Below are positions 55,541 to 63,675 of a stretch of 64,000 nt of DNA, piece after piece (the first letter of the stretch is position 1; each line of letters begins with the position of its first letter). The notes beneath the pieces are model-generated. The model ran no database searches and had not been told where the DNA came from. It saw nothing but the letters and a program-made list of their open reading frames with translations. This DNA comes from Rhodoferax mekongensis (GTDB taxonomy: Bacteria; Pseudomonadota; Gammaproteobacteria; Burkholderiales; Burkholderiaceae_C): the NCBI RefSeq assembly GCF_032191775.1, contig NZ_CP132507.1, positions 2,071,001-2,135,000 of the forward strand, written 5' to 3'. The translations under genes and the position numbers were made by a program.

Positions 55541-57079
55541 ATGACAGACAAGTTGATCATTTTTGACACGACCTTGCGTGACGGTGAGCAGTCGCCCGGT
55601 GCATCCATGACGCGCGACGAAAAGTTGCGTATTGCGCGCCAGTTGGAGCGCTTGCGAGTGGATGTCATTGAGGCTGGCTTTGCAGCTAGCTCGAACGGCG
55701 ATTTTGAGGCTGTTCAACTGATCGCCAACTCCATCAAGGATTCGACCGTGTGTTCGTTGTCGCGCGCCAATGACCGTGACATCGCCCGTGCAGCCGAGGC
55801 CCTCAAGGGGGCCAACAGCGCACGTATTCACACTTTCATTGCAACTTCTGCCTTGCACATGGAAAAGAAGCTGCGTATGACGCCCGAGCAGGTGCTCGAG
55901 CAGGCCAAGCAGTCCGTAAGGTTTGCGCGCAATTTGGTAGCAGATATCGAGTTCAGCCCCGAAGATGGCTACCGCAGTGACCCTGATTTTTTGTGCCGTG
56001 TTCTGGAAGCCGTGATTGCGGAAGGGGCGAGCACCATCAATGTGCCGGATACCGTGGGTTATGCCGTGCCAGAGCTGTACGGCAACTTCATCAAGAATTT
56101 ACGGGAACGCATACCTAACTCGGACAAAGCGATCTGGTCGGTGCACTGCCATAACGACCTTGGCATGGCTGTCGCCAACTCGTTGGCAGGCGTCAAGATC
56201 GGGGGTGCACGCCAAGTTGAATGCACCGTCAATGGTTTGGGCGAACGGGCCGGCAATTGCAGCTTGGAAGAAATCGTCATGGCGGTCAAAACCCGCAAGG
56301 ACTATTTTGGTCTGGAGCTGGGTATCGATGCCAAGCACATCCTGGCTGCAAGTCGTATGGTCAGCCAGACGACCGGGTTCGTGGTGCAACCGAACAAGGC
56401 AGTCGTTGGGGCCAACGCCTTTGCCCACGCATCGGGCATTCACCAGGACGGTGTACTCAAAGCGCGGGATACCTACGAAATCATGCGTGCTGAAGACGTG
56501 GGTTGGACGGCCAACAAGCTGGTGCTTGGAAAGCTCAGTGGTCGCAATGCGTTCAAACAGCGATTGCAGGAGCTGGGTGTTCAGCTCGACAGCGAGTCGG
56601 AAATCAATGCAGCGTTTGCGCGATTCAAAGAGCTGGCTGATCGCAAGAGCGAGATTTTTGACGAAGATATTTTGGCTCTTGTCGGGGACGAAAGCGTGTC
56701 GTTGGAGAGTGAGCAATATGGCTTCGTGTCCCTGTCCCAGCACAGTGAAACCGGCGAACGTCCCCGTGCGGCAATCGTCTTTACTGCTGGTGGCAAGGAA
56801 ATGAAGGGCGAGTCCGATGGAAATGGTCCTGTGGACGCCTCTCTCAAAGCCATTGAGTCGCTCGTCAAGAGTGGTGCCGAGATGGTCTTGTACTCTGTGA
56901 ATGCCATCAGTGGTTCAACTGAAAGCCAAGGCGAAGTGACGGTACGTTTGCAAAATAGTGGCCGGGTCGTTAACGGAGTCGGCGCTGATCCCGACATCGT
57001 GGTGGCTTCTGCGAAGGCTTATTTGAGTGCCCTGAACAAGCTTCAGAACAAGGCTGACAGGGTTGCTGCTCAAGGTTGA
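55541..57079 (+). CDS. leuA: 2-isopropylmalate synthase
   Basis: The 512-residue enzyme starts leucine synthesis by condensing 2-oxoisovalerate with acetyl-CoA. The catalytic start is [17 protein letters not shown], the metal site includes [14 protein letters not shown], and [18 protein letters not shown] is the second signature. The C-terminal regulatory LeuA-dimer domain (about 390-512) includes [14 protein letters not shown] and [16 protein letters not shown], where leucine binds. GGAG lies just before the start. Confidence 0.96.
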   Translation: MTDKLIIFDTTLRDGEQSPGASMTRDEKLRIARQLERLRVDVIEAGFAASSNGDFEAVQLIANSIKDSTVCSLSRANDRDIARAAEALKGANSARIHTFIATSALHMEKKLRMTPEQVLEQAKQSVRFARNLVADIEFSPEDGYRSDPDFLCRVLEAVIAEGASTINVPDTVGYAVPELYGNFIKNLRERIPNSDKAIWSVHCHNDLGMAVANSLAGVKIGGARQVECTVNGLGERAGNCSLEEIVMAVKTRKDYFGLELGIDAKHILAASRMVSQTTGFVVQPNKAVVGANAFAHASGIHQDGVLKARDTYEIMRAEDVGWTANKLVLGKLSGRNAFKQRLQELGVQLDSESEINAAFARFKELADRKSEIFDEDILALVGDESVSLESEQYGFVSLSQHSETGERPRAAIVFTAGGKEMKGESDGNGPVDASLKAIESLVKSGAEMVLYSVNAISGSTESQGEVTVRLQNSGRVVNGVGADPDIVVASAKAYLSALNKLQNKADRVAAQG

Positions 57080-57167
57080 GTACAGTCTTTTGAAAAATAG
57101 TTGAGGTTTAGCTTGCAAGTAGTTGATCTATTTAGAGTTTTTTGATTAAACTGCCGGCAAACATCAT

Positions 57168-57203
57168 AAAAAGCGTTTGCATCCCGTGTGAAGACGCTTT
57201 TTT
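57168..57203 (+). terminator. Terminator-like hairpin between leuA and pbpG
   Basis: AAAAAGCGT pairs with ACGCTTTTTT around a 17-base loop and ends in six T. It lies 89 bases after the leuA stop and ends just before the pbpG ribosome-binding site AAAGGA (57205-57210). It may end leuA transcripts or, if pbpG has a promoter upstream, act in its leader. Confidence 0.7.
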
Positions 57204-57216
57204 CAAAGGAATTACG

Positions 57217-58272
57217 TTGAAACGCATACTCATTCAACTGGGCGTCGCAGGCTTTTTGGTCTCGTCGCTGTTGCTTTCTCAGGATGCAGCTGCGACGACC
57301 AAGCACAAAAAAGTTGTAGCGAAAGCCACAGCGACCAAAGTGCAAGCCAACGTCAAGCCGTCCCGTCAGAAGAAACAAATCGCCAAAAGCCCCAAAGCCG
57401 CCAAAGTGGTTGCTGCAGCGCCCAAGCCGTCTTATGGGCAACTCGCTGGCCTGCATGGCAAGCAGGATGCCTTGGCTTTGAAGTCCAGTGTGGCTTTCGT
57501 GGTTGATCAGGACACCAAAGAGGTTTTGTTTAGCAAAAACGAAAACGCAGTCTTGCCCATTGCCTCCATCACCAAGCTGATGACGGGTGTTATTGTGAGT
57601 GAGGCGCGGTTGTCGATGGATGAAACCATCGAAATCACACAAGCGGATGTGGATACCGAAAAAGGCAGCTCATCCCGCCTGCGTGTGGGCACGGAGTTGT
57701 CTCGCGGTGAGTTGCTGCATTTGGCTCTCATGGCCAGTGAGAACCGGGCGGCACATGCGCTGGGCCGCACGTTCCCCGGTGGCTTGCAGCATTTCGTGGG
57801 ATTGATGAACAATAAAGCCCGAATCTTGGGTATGACAGATACCCAGTATGTGGAGCCCACAGGACTGAATAGCCGCAACCAGTCCAGCGCCAAGGACTTG
57901 GCAACGCTGGTCAATTACGCCTACAGCGATGCCACATTGCGCGAGTTGTCGACATCCACTGGTTATCAGGTGGAAGTGGGGAACCGTACTCTTCAATACA
58001 ACAACACCAATCGCTTGGTGAAAAATCCGGCTTGGGAAATCGGCTTGCAGAAGACTGGCTACATCACAGAAGCCGGACAATGTTTGGTTATGCAGGCCAA
58101 AATTGCGGGTCGCAAGCTGATTATGGTTTTCCTGGACTCTGCTGGCAAACTGACTCGTATTGCAGATGCTGAACGGGTGCGTAAGTGGGTTGAAACCGCG
58201 CATCCTGCGAGTACGAGCAAAGTCTCGCCATTGGCATTACGCGGATTCGATAGCCGCATTGCTACGAACTGA
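57217..58272 (+). CDS. pbpG: D-alanyl-D-alanine endopeptidase, PBP7 type
   Basis: The 351-residue low-molecular-mass penicillin-binding protein cuts peptidoglycan cross-links in the periplasm. The signal peptide is KRILIQLGVAGFLVSSLLLS in part, cut near DAAA. A Lys/Ala-rich linker follows, then the S11 peptidase domain with S117-x-x-K120 in LPIASITKLMTG, the SxN motif in MASENRAAHA and KTG in LQKTGYI. The start is TTG 57217: AAAGGA lies six bases upstream and the sequence from here is a proper signal peptide, while the longer frame is not. Confidence 0.93.
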   Translation: MKRILIQLGVAGFLVSSLLLSQDAAATTKHKKVVAKATATKVQANVKPSRQKKQIAKSPKAAKVVAAAPKPSYGQLAGLHGKQDALALKSSVAFVVDQDTKEVLFSKNENAVLPIASITKLMTGVIVSEARLSMDETIEITQADVDTEKGSSSRLRVGTELSRGELLHLALMASENRAAHALGRTFPGGLQHFVGLMNNKARILGMTDTQYVEPTGLNSRNQSSAKDLATLVNYAYSDATLRELSTSTGYQVEVGNRTLQYNNTNRLVKNPAWEIGLQKTGYITEAGQCLVMQAKIAGRKLIMVFLDSAGKLTRIADAERVRKWVETAHPASTSKVSPLALRGFDSRIATN

Positions 58273-58274
58273 TT

Positions 58275-58302
58275 AAAAGGCCTGTATCGACAGGCCTTTT
58301 TT
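58275..58302 (+). terminator. Intrinsic terminator of pbpG
   Basis: AAAAGGCCTGT pairs with ACAGGCCTTTT around a small loop and is followed by a T-tract. It can also serve the convergent iclR-type gene, whose stop is nine bases further. Confidence 0.9.
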
Positions 58303-58310
58303 GATGAAAT

Positions 58311-59096
58311 TCAGCGTAAGTTCGGCCGGAATCCCAATGTCTCCGAAATGTGGCGGGCAGTTTCTTTCAATTTAGGCAGCCAGTCGTCTTCCAATCGCCC
58401 AGACGGAGCTGAAATCGACAGGCCTGCGACTAGCTTGCCTTGGTCGTCGTAAATGCCTGCGGCCATGCAGCGGACCCCCAATTCAAGCTCTTCGTTGTCA
58501 CTGGCTTGGCCATATTGGCGGACTCTTGCAAGTTCACGCTCCAAAGCATCCAATTCTGTGATGCTGTTTTTAGTATGCCCTTGAAGGCCTGTTCGGCTGG
58601 CGTAGGAACGGATACGCAGCGGGTCATCGGCTGCGAGAAACAACTTGCCTACTGATGTCAAATGGAGTGGAGCTCTGCCACCGATTGCGCGAACCACTTG
58701 CATGCCACTACGCTCACTGTAGGCACGCTCCACGTAGATGATTTCATCCCCTTGGCGCATGCTCAGATTGACGGGTTGTTGTGTCAGTTTGTGGAGCTCG
58801 CGCATGGGACCCAGCGCAGCGTCCCTCACATTCAGGCGGGCCTTGACCAGATTACCCAACTCCAATAAGCGCATGCCCAAACGGTAGCTACCAGATTGCG
58901 GGCGATCCACAAAACGACCTGACACCAAGTCATTGAGGATACGGTGGGTCGTTGATGGATGCAGGCCGGCCCTCTCGCTTATTTCCTTCAGGGGGATGGC
59001 ATCTTCACGCGAAGCCAACACATCGATCAAGGTGAACATGCGTTCCAGAACTTGGACAGCCGGCGCGGATTGTGGGTCGTGTTCTTTTTTAGTCAT
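58311..59096 (-). CDS. IclR family transcriptional regulator
   Basis: The 261-residue regulator has an N-terminal winged helix VLERMFTLIDVLASREDAIPLKEISERAGLHPSTTHRILNDLV in part, with SGRFVDRPQSGSYRLGMRLLELG next. The C-terminal IclR effector domain shows GRAPLHLTSVGKLFLA and the closing DNEELELGVRCMAAGIYDDQGKLVAGLSISAPSGR region. Members control catabolic or stress genes; no adjacent metabolic operon shows its target, so the effector is unknown. It is divergent from nothing close: bpt lies upstream on the same strand, with 54 bases between. Confidence 0.92.
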   Translation of the reverse strand: MTKKEHDPQSAPAVQVLERMFTLIDVLASREDAIPLKEISERAGLHPSTTHRILNDLVSGRFVDRPQSGSYRLGMRLLELGNLVKARLNVRDAALGPMRELHKLTQQPVNLSMRQGDEIIYVERAYSERSGMQVVRAIGGRAPLHLTSVGKLFLAADDPLRIRSYASRTGLQGHTKNSITELDALERELARVRQYGQASDNEELELGVRCMAAGIYDDQGKLVAGLSISAPSGRLEDDWLPKLKETARHISETLGFRPNLR

Positions 59097-59150
59097 GGTG
59101 GTGCTTTGCTGGATGTTAACCCCTCAAAGGATCATTCATGTTCCCTTCGG

Positions 59151-59891
59151 CTAGGCACCTAGGGTCCATTGACCATTTGCCAATATTTCGTGAGGCCGAA
59201 ACCGTGCCTTGTAATCCATTTTCGGGCTCTCAGTGATCCAATAGCCGAGGTAAACATATTCCAAGCCCAATTGGCGAGCCTGCTCAATTTGCCAAAGTAC
59301 GTTGTATGTACCGTAGCTGGTCTGGGATTCCGGGGCGAAAAAAGTGTAAACAGCCGAGATACCGTTGTCTAGAACATCGAGTATGGAGACCATCTTGAGT
59401 TCGCCGACCGCGTCAGGAGTAGCAGGTGCTTTCCGGAATTCAACCAAGCGGGAGTTCACTCTGCTGTGCAGCAAGAACTGCACGTATTGGTCGATACTGT
59501 CTTCGTCCATGCCTCCGCCTGCATGCCGGGTCAGCTGGTATTTCAGATAAAGGTCGTAATGCTCACGGGAGAACCCCAGATTCAACACGCGAACCTGTAA
59601 GTCAGCGTGCTGCTTCCAAGCACGACGTTGGCTTTTGTCTGGCTTGAACTCGTTCACGGGAATTCGCAGCGGTGTGCAGGCCTGGCAACCATCGCAATAA
59701 GGGCGGTAAGTGAACATGCCACTGCGTCGGAACCCTTTGGCAACCAGACTCGAATAAGTAGCGGTGTCGATGATGTGGCTAGGTGTAGCCACCTGGGAGC
59801 GTGCCTGACGATCGGGCAGGTAGCTGCATTCGTAAGGCGCTGTGGCGTAAAACTGCAGCGTCTGGAGAGGAAGGTCGGTCAGATCCGTCAT
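59151..59891 (-). CDS. bpt: Aspartate/glutamate leucyltransferase (Bpt)
   Basis: The 246-residue enzyme of the arginyltransferase family adds leucine to proteins with N-terminal Asp or Glu, marking them for ClpSAP. It has [18 protein letters not shown], the Cys-rich [21 protein letters not shown], and [12 protein letters not shown]. The C-terminal GNAT-like domain includes [28 protein letters not shown] in part. ATG 59891 is chosen because it overlaps the aat stop; the longer frame starts inside aat. It and aat form one N-degron operon. Confidence 0.95.
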   Translation of the reverse strand: MTDLTDLPLQTLQFYATAPYECSYLPDRQARSQVATPSHIIDTATYSSLVAKGFRRSGMFTYRPYCDGCQACTPLRIPVNEFKPDKSQRRAWKQHADLQVRVLNLGFSREHYDLYLKYQLTRHAGGGMDEDSIDQYVQFLLHSRVNSRLVEFRKAPATPDAVGELKMVSILDVLDNGISAVYTFFAPESQTSYGTYNVLWQIEQARQLGLEYVYLGYWITESPKMDYKARFRPHEILANGQWTLGA

Positions 59892-60652
59892 GTGGGGTTT
59901 GCGCAGGCTGACAACAGCTGATCCCAGTATAGGGGCTGAAACTTCCATTCGATTCCGGGATGGGCCGTTGCATCCGACAAGTAGTCCGAGAAAATGCTCC
60001 GGTCAACCGGCCGCGCTCCCATGAAAGCCAAATGATCAGTCACCTGCTGGCAATCGATCCAATCCACACCCTGTGCCAATGACATGCCCACCAACGCTGT
60101 GAGTGCGATTTTGGATGCATCCGTCCGCCGTGCGAACATCGACTCCCCGAAAATTGCACGACCCACGGATACGCAATACAAACCACCTATTAACACGCCA
60201 TCCTGCCAGGTCTCCACGCTGTGAGCGTGCCCGCGTCTATGCAGCTCCATGTAGGCTGCTTTCATTTCCGGAACGATCCATGTGCCGCTTTGGCCAGCGC
60301 GCTTGACACCTGCGCATGCGTCGATGATGGCCCCAAAATCATGATCGATGCGGATTTCAGCACCAGGTGTATTGCGGAACTTTTTGATAACTTTGCGTAG
60401 CGATCTGTGCAGCCGGAATTCAGAGGTGTGCAATGTCATCCGGGGATTGGTACTCCACCAGAGGGTCGGTTGTCCATCGCTGAACCACGGAAAAATGCCG
60501 TGTCTGTAAGCATCCAGCAACGTGTCAGCGTCCAGTGCTCCTCCGGCGGCCAATAGGCCGGGCGCGGGCGTATCTTCTCCCCAAGCGTCAAAAATGGAGG
60601 GAAATGGATCCGCCGGCTGCAACCATGGGACGGTAGGGGAAGGTACTTGCAT
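59888..60652 (-). CDS. aat: Leucyl/phenylalanyl-tRNA-protein transferase
   Basis: The 254-residue enzyme adds Leu or Phe to proteins with N-terminal Lys or Arg. Its signature is [26 protein letters not shown] in segments, then [10 protein letters not shown], and [30 protein letters not shown]. Length and order are standard. It overlaps bpt by four bases, so both transferases of the N-degron pathway are made together. The tRNA-Pro gene lies 69 bases away on the other strand. Confidence 0.96.
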   Translation of the reverse strand: MQVPSPTVPWLQPADPFPSIFDAWGEDTPAPGLLAAGGALDADTLLDAYRHGIFPWFSDGQPTLWWSTNPRMTLHTSEFRLHRSLRKVIKKFRNTPGAEIRIDHDFGAIIDACAGVKRAGQSGTWIVPEMKAAYMELHRRGHAHSVETWQDGVLIGGLYCVSVGRAIFGESMFARRTDASKIALTALVGMSLAQGVDWIDCQQVTDHLAFMGARPVDRSIFSDYLSDATAHPGIEWKFQPLYWDQLLSACANPT

Positions 60653-60721
60653 TCAAGTGGTGTTCAAAAAGTCAGTCCGTTGGCTAAAACAGTCCTCGAA
60701 TCGGGTTAGAATACCAGCTGT

Positions 60722-60798
60722 CGGGGTGTAGCGCAGCCTGGTAGCGCATCTGCTTTGGGAGCAGAGGGTCGCGAGTTCGAATCCCGCCGCCCCGACCA
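60722..60798 (+). tRNA. tRNA-Pro (anticodon TGG)
   Basis: A complete 77-nt cloverleaf with encoded CCA. The acceptor CGGGGTG pairs with CGCCCCG. The anticodon arm is TCTGC-TTTGGGA-GCAGA with TGG at 34-36, and the T-arm contains GTTCGAATC. Confidence 0.97.
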
Positions 60799-60852
60799 TT
60801 CTTTCAAAATCAAAGGCTCTGAAGTTGTACTGCTTTGGGGCCTTTGTTCTTT

Positions 60853-60929
60853 GTGCCCGTAGCTCAGTTGGATAGAGCAACAGCCTTCTAAGCTGTGGGT
60901 CGGGGGTTCGATCCCCTCCGGGCACGCCA
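60853..60929 (+). tRNA. tRNA-Arg (anticodon TCT)
   Basis: A complete 77-nt cloverleaf with encoded CCA. The acceptor GTGCCCG pairs with CGGGCAC. The anticodon arm is ACAGC-CTTCTAA-GCTGT with TCT at 34-36, and the T-arm contains GTTCGATCC. It lies 54 bases after tRNA-Pro, probably in one transcript, and marks the edge of the accessory patch. Confidence 0.97.
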
Positions 60930-60983
60930 TGGTGCAAATTTAGGCACCCAGCGATGTACCTGTACTCATAACCGTGCCGCTTT

Positions 60984-61002
60984 GGCACGCAATTACTTCC
61001 AA
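60984..61002 (+). repeat. 19-bp direct repeat, unit 1
   Basis: GGCACG-C-AATTACTTCCAA, matched by unit 2 at 61152-61170 with one mismatch. GGG-GG-like bases follow both units. Confidence 0.6.
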
Positions 61003-61151
61003 AATTGGGCGGCACGCATATGCTTCACAAGCCCAACAGCGAATTTTTCTTCGTTTCGCCTGCGAACGGGGCAGTAGTCTGCTCAAGCTGGCGGTTCGGA
61101 CGCAGATTCTTCTAAATGCAGTTTTTGACATAGCACGCTTATGAAAACTGC

Positions 61152-61170
61152 GGCACGGAATTACTTCCAA
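61152..61170 (+). repeat. 19-bp direct repeat, unit 2
   Basis: GGCACG-G-AATTACTTCCAA, 168 bp from unit 1. Both units, if translated in the same frame, give ARNYFQ. Confidence 0.6.
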
Positions 61171-61426
61171 TGGGTGGGGGCAAGAGTCCGTGGCGAAAAT
61201 CTTGCCCTGTGGTACGCGTATTCCTTTGGACCGGCGCGCGTGAGTAAGGCAGAAATCGACCCAAAACGGACTCCTGACAACACTGAATTTCGACTTGACT
61301 GCGGACTTCATAGACAGACAAGGAAACTTGTGGCTTTGAGCAGAAGCAATACCTTAGAGCTAGACGTTCAGACGTGTCGAAGGTTGATAGGAAGCTCTCT
61401 TGTACTCTGCAATCAAGTCAAATCAG

Positions 61427-61990
61427 CTATTTGGGCGTATTGGTACAGATGTAAGGATCTTTATAGTATCCATCACACATGAAGAAGGTCACGCTTGTCC
61501 CATCAACCTGTACCAGCTTACGTGAAACGTCGAACCTCGTTGTGATCAGAATCGGCTGATCGTTTTCATCGCTTATCACAGCCCAGAGAGTTTTTCCGTA
61601 CCTTTTTTCTTTTGAAATTTCTTTTAGCTTTCCCTGTACTAACTTCGGTATCGACTCATCGAGAACGATGTTTAACTTCGAAATCGTGAAATTGCCCAGA
61701 ATAGCAATCGCAATGAAGAAAAAGATAGAAACAATCCATCTCGCCGGATTTCGAACAAGTGAAAGTACAACTGTCACGAATGCCCCGGATGCTCCAAGGT
61801 AGAGCATCTTCATAGTGGCCGTGATTTCAACATCCGCACCCGTTAACGGTTGAAGTGTTATTCCCTGACTAAGGGGGACAAAAAAATACACAGCAGCATT
61901 CAGCGTGGCGAGCACAACGCAACTAACAGCAACCGTTAAGAGCTGGAGTCTCTCTTCAGAGTACTTGCCTGACAAAATCTTGGAAAACAT
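61427..61990 (-). CDS. Hypothetical membrane protein
   Basis: I do not recognise this 187-residue protein. It has three likely transmembrane helices: LLTVAVSCVVLATLNAAVYFFV at about 17-38, MLYLGASGAFVTVVLSLV at about 62-79, and WIVSIFFFIAIAILGNFTI at about 84-103. A C-terminal soluble domain of about 80 residues follows, probably one or two beta sheets (TLWAVISDENDQPILITTRFDV, VDGTSVTFFMCDGYYKD), with two Cys near the end. Base composition is A/T-richer than the core genes around it, and it sits between tRNA genes and an insertion sequence, so it may have been acquired. No neighbour suggests a function. Confidence 0.65.
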   Translation of the reverse strand: MFSKILSGKYSEERLQLLTVAVSCVVLATLNAAVYFFVPLSQGITLQPLTGADVEITATMKMLYLGASGAFVTVVLSLVRNPARWIVSIFFFIAIAILGNFTISKLNIVLDESIPKLVQGKLKEISKEKRYGKTLWAVISDENDQPILITTRFDVSRKLVQVDGTSVTFFMCDGYYKDPYICTNTPK

Positions 61991-62259
61991 TGAATGAGAA
62001 GAGGTGTTTAGCAGTCTTAGCAGATCCAGTTTGGATGCGTTCGGAAATTGGTGGACGTCGACCCAAAAAATTGCTTGAGGTCACTTTGCAGGGAGCTGCC
62101 ATAAACTCAGGCCAGCTACGCTTCAATTCTGACTTACTAATTTTTGAAATGTCCTTCCTCCTTCACGTGTGACTTGCATTGACTTTTGGAACTAGGACTA
62201 GCCACACAAGCAAGCATTGGTCGTTGCTCGTAAGCAGACATTCGCAAATGTCCGCAACT
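61991..62259. other. Gene-poor AT-rich stretch left of the IS30 element
   Basis: A 60-codon frame (61990-62172) is open but has no recognisable domain or clear ribosome-binding site. The stretch contains the promoter region of the membrane-protein gene and the left flank of the IS element; nothing else is recognised. Confidence 0.4.
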
Positions 62260-62290
62260 GGCGGCGGATTCAACCGGTCGATGCAACACA
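62260..62290 (+). repeat. Left inverted repeat of the IS30 element
   Basis: 31 bp, identical to the reverse complement of 63464-63494. Confidence 0.93.
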
Positions 62291-62323
62291 CTAAAACCTG
62301 CGCGAGCAGAAGGAGTGTTGCAG

Positions 62324-63484
62324 ATGAAGTATCGAACGCGAACCTACTACACAGACAGTCAGAAGGCGCTCATGTGGGAGCGCTGGAAGCAAGGGTGGAC
62401 GCTGCACGAGATTGGCAAGCTATTTGATCGCCACCATGGATCGGTGCGCCAAATCCTGGCAGAGACAGGTGGAATCCGCCCACCAGAGCGTCGCCGTTCC
62501 TGTCTTGCACTGACGTTGGCAGAGCGTGAGGAGATTTCGCGTGCGGTGGTGGCTGGCTTGTCGATTCGAGCGATAGCGACGACGCTCGGACGTGCCCCTT
62601 CGACTGTCAGTCGTGAAATTAAGCGTAACGGCGGCCAAGAGAACTACCGCGCGAATCAAGCCGACCAAGCTGCATGGAATCGGGGGCATCGCCCCAAGGT
62701 CTGCAAGTTAGTGCATAACCGTGCCTTGGCTCGCATCGTGGCAATGAAGCTGCGGATGCTCTGGTCACCGGAACAGATCGCAGGCTGGCTCAAGCATACT
62801 TATCCGTGCGACGAAAGCCATCACGTGTCACACGAGACCATCTACCGCAGCCTGTTCATCCAAGCACGTGGCGCCTTGAAGAAGGAGCTTTTGGCCCATC
62901 TGAGGCGTACTCGTGGCATGCGTCGGTCTCGTCACTACACGCAGAAGACGGCAATCCACGGACAGATCATCGACGCTGTCTCGATCAGTGAGCGGCCACT
63001 CGGCGTTGAGGATCGAGCAGTACCTGGTCACTGGGAAGGGGACTTAGTCTTTGGCAGTGGCAATAGCCAGATCGCAACACTGGTTGAGCGTCAGACGCGG
63101 TACGTGATGCTAGTCAAACTCGATGGAAAAGACTCGCAAACAGTTGTCAGCGCGCTAATCAAGAACGCTCAAAAACTGCCGCAAGAGCTCTATAAGTCAT
63201 TGACTTGGGACAGGGGTACGGAAATGCATGGACACAAGAAGTTCACCGTAGCCACCGACATCCAAGTCTACTTCTGCGATCCGCAAAGCCCATGGCAACG
63301 TGGAAGCAACGAGAACACGAATGGGTTGCTAAGACAGTACATGCCAAAGGGCATGAACCTCTCGGGTTTCTCTCAGGTTCAACTCAATGCAATTGCCAGA
63401 CAATTGAATGAGAGGCCGCGCAAAACGCTCGGCTTCCATACACCCGCTGAAATGTTCAGCGAATGTGTTGCATCGACCGGTTGA
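62324..63484 (+). CDS. IS30-family transposase
   Basis: The 386-residue DDE transposase has an N-terminal helix-turn-helix (KQGWTLHEIGKLFDRHHGSVRQIL, in part), a second HTH of the IS30 type ISRAVVAGLSIRAIATTLGRAPSTVSREIKRNGG in part, and the catalytic core: first Asp in GHWEGDLVFG, second Asp in LTWDRGTEM, and Glu in SNENTNGLLRQYMPKG. ATG 62324 has AAGGAG eight bases upstream. The stop lies inside the right inverted repeat. No frameshift or internal stop is present, so the enzyme is probably functional. Confidence 0.95.
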   Translation: MKYRTRTYYTDSQKALMWERWKQGWTLHEIGKLFDRHHGSVRQILAETGGIRPPERRRSCLALTLAEREEISRAVVAGLSIRAIATTLGRAPSTVSREIKRNGGQENYRANQADQAAWNRGHRPKVCKLVHNRALARIVAMKLRMLWSPEQIAGWLKHTYPCDESHHVSHETIYRSLFIQARGALKKELLAHLRRTRGMRRSRHYTQKTAIHGQIIDAVSISERPLGVEDRAVPGHWEGDLVFGSGNSQIATLVERQTRYVMLVKLDGKDSQTVVSALIKNAQKLPQELYKSLTWDRGTEMHGHKKFTVATDIQVYFCDPQSPWQRGSNENTNGLLRQYMPKGMNLSGFSQVQLNAIARQLNERPRKTLGFHTPAEMFSECVASTG

Positions 63485-63494
63485 ATCCGCCGCC
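63464..63494 (-). repeat. Right inverted repeat of the IS30 element
   Basis: 31 bp, the exact reverse complement of the left end; it overlaps the last seven transposase codons. Confidence 0.93.
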
Positions 63495-63675
63495 CATAGA
63501 TGACATTGAACGCCTCCAGAGCAACTCACTCTGATCAACACAAGAAAACTAGCTGTTGGTTGTCAGCAATTTCCGAAACAGATGGTCAGGTCAACCAGAA
63601 TACGCAGCGTGGCCGTCTGACTAGTTTTTTACATAGGCGGCATGGATATGCTTCTTCATCCGGCATGGTTATGGT

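Larger units (their letters stand above)
60930..61426. other. Gene-poor, repeat-bearing stretch after tRNA-Arg
   Basis: No convincing gene is present. It starts with a small hairpin GGTGC/GCACC (60931-60949) that may end the tRNA transcript. It holds a 6-bp hairpin CGTGCC/GGCACG (60973-60989), an 8-bp stem GCAGTTTT/AAAACTGC (61118-61151) and two copies of a 19-bp repeat. A 113-codon frame from 61141 runs through one repeat and into the next gene on the other strand; it has no ribosome-binding site and no recognisable domain. Confidence 0.5.
62260..63494 (+). mobile_element. IS30-family insertion sequence, apparently complete
   Basis: An element of about 1235 bp with perfect 31-bp terminal inverted repeats (62260-62290 and 63464-63494, starting GGCGGCGGATTCAACCGG) around one intact transposase gene. 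No 2-3 bp target duplication is seen: the left flank ends AACT and the right flank begins CATAG. No second copy lies in the window. Confidence 0.92.

Noticed and set aside
60853-60929. tRNA-Arg as an integration site for a genomic island
   Set aside because: No second copy of the tRNA 3-prime end and no integrase gene were found in the window.
61028-61110. Possible integron attC site (GCCCAAC core-like sequence)
   Set aside because: No matching GTTRRRY partner with imperfect inverted repeats was found at a suitable distance, and no integrase gene is present.
61141-61482. A 113-codon frame on the plus strand after tRNA-Arg
   Set aside because: It has no ribosome-binding site or domain, runs through a 19-bp repeat and overlaps the opposite-strand membrane-protein gene.
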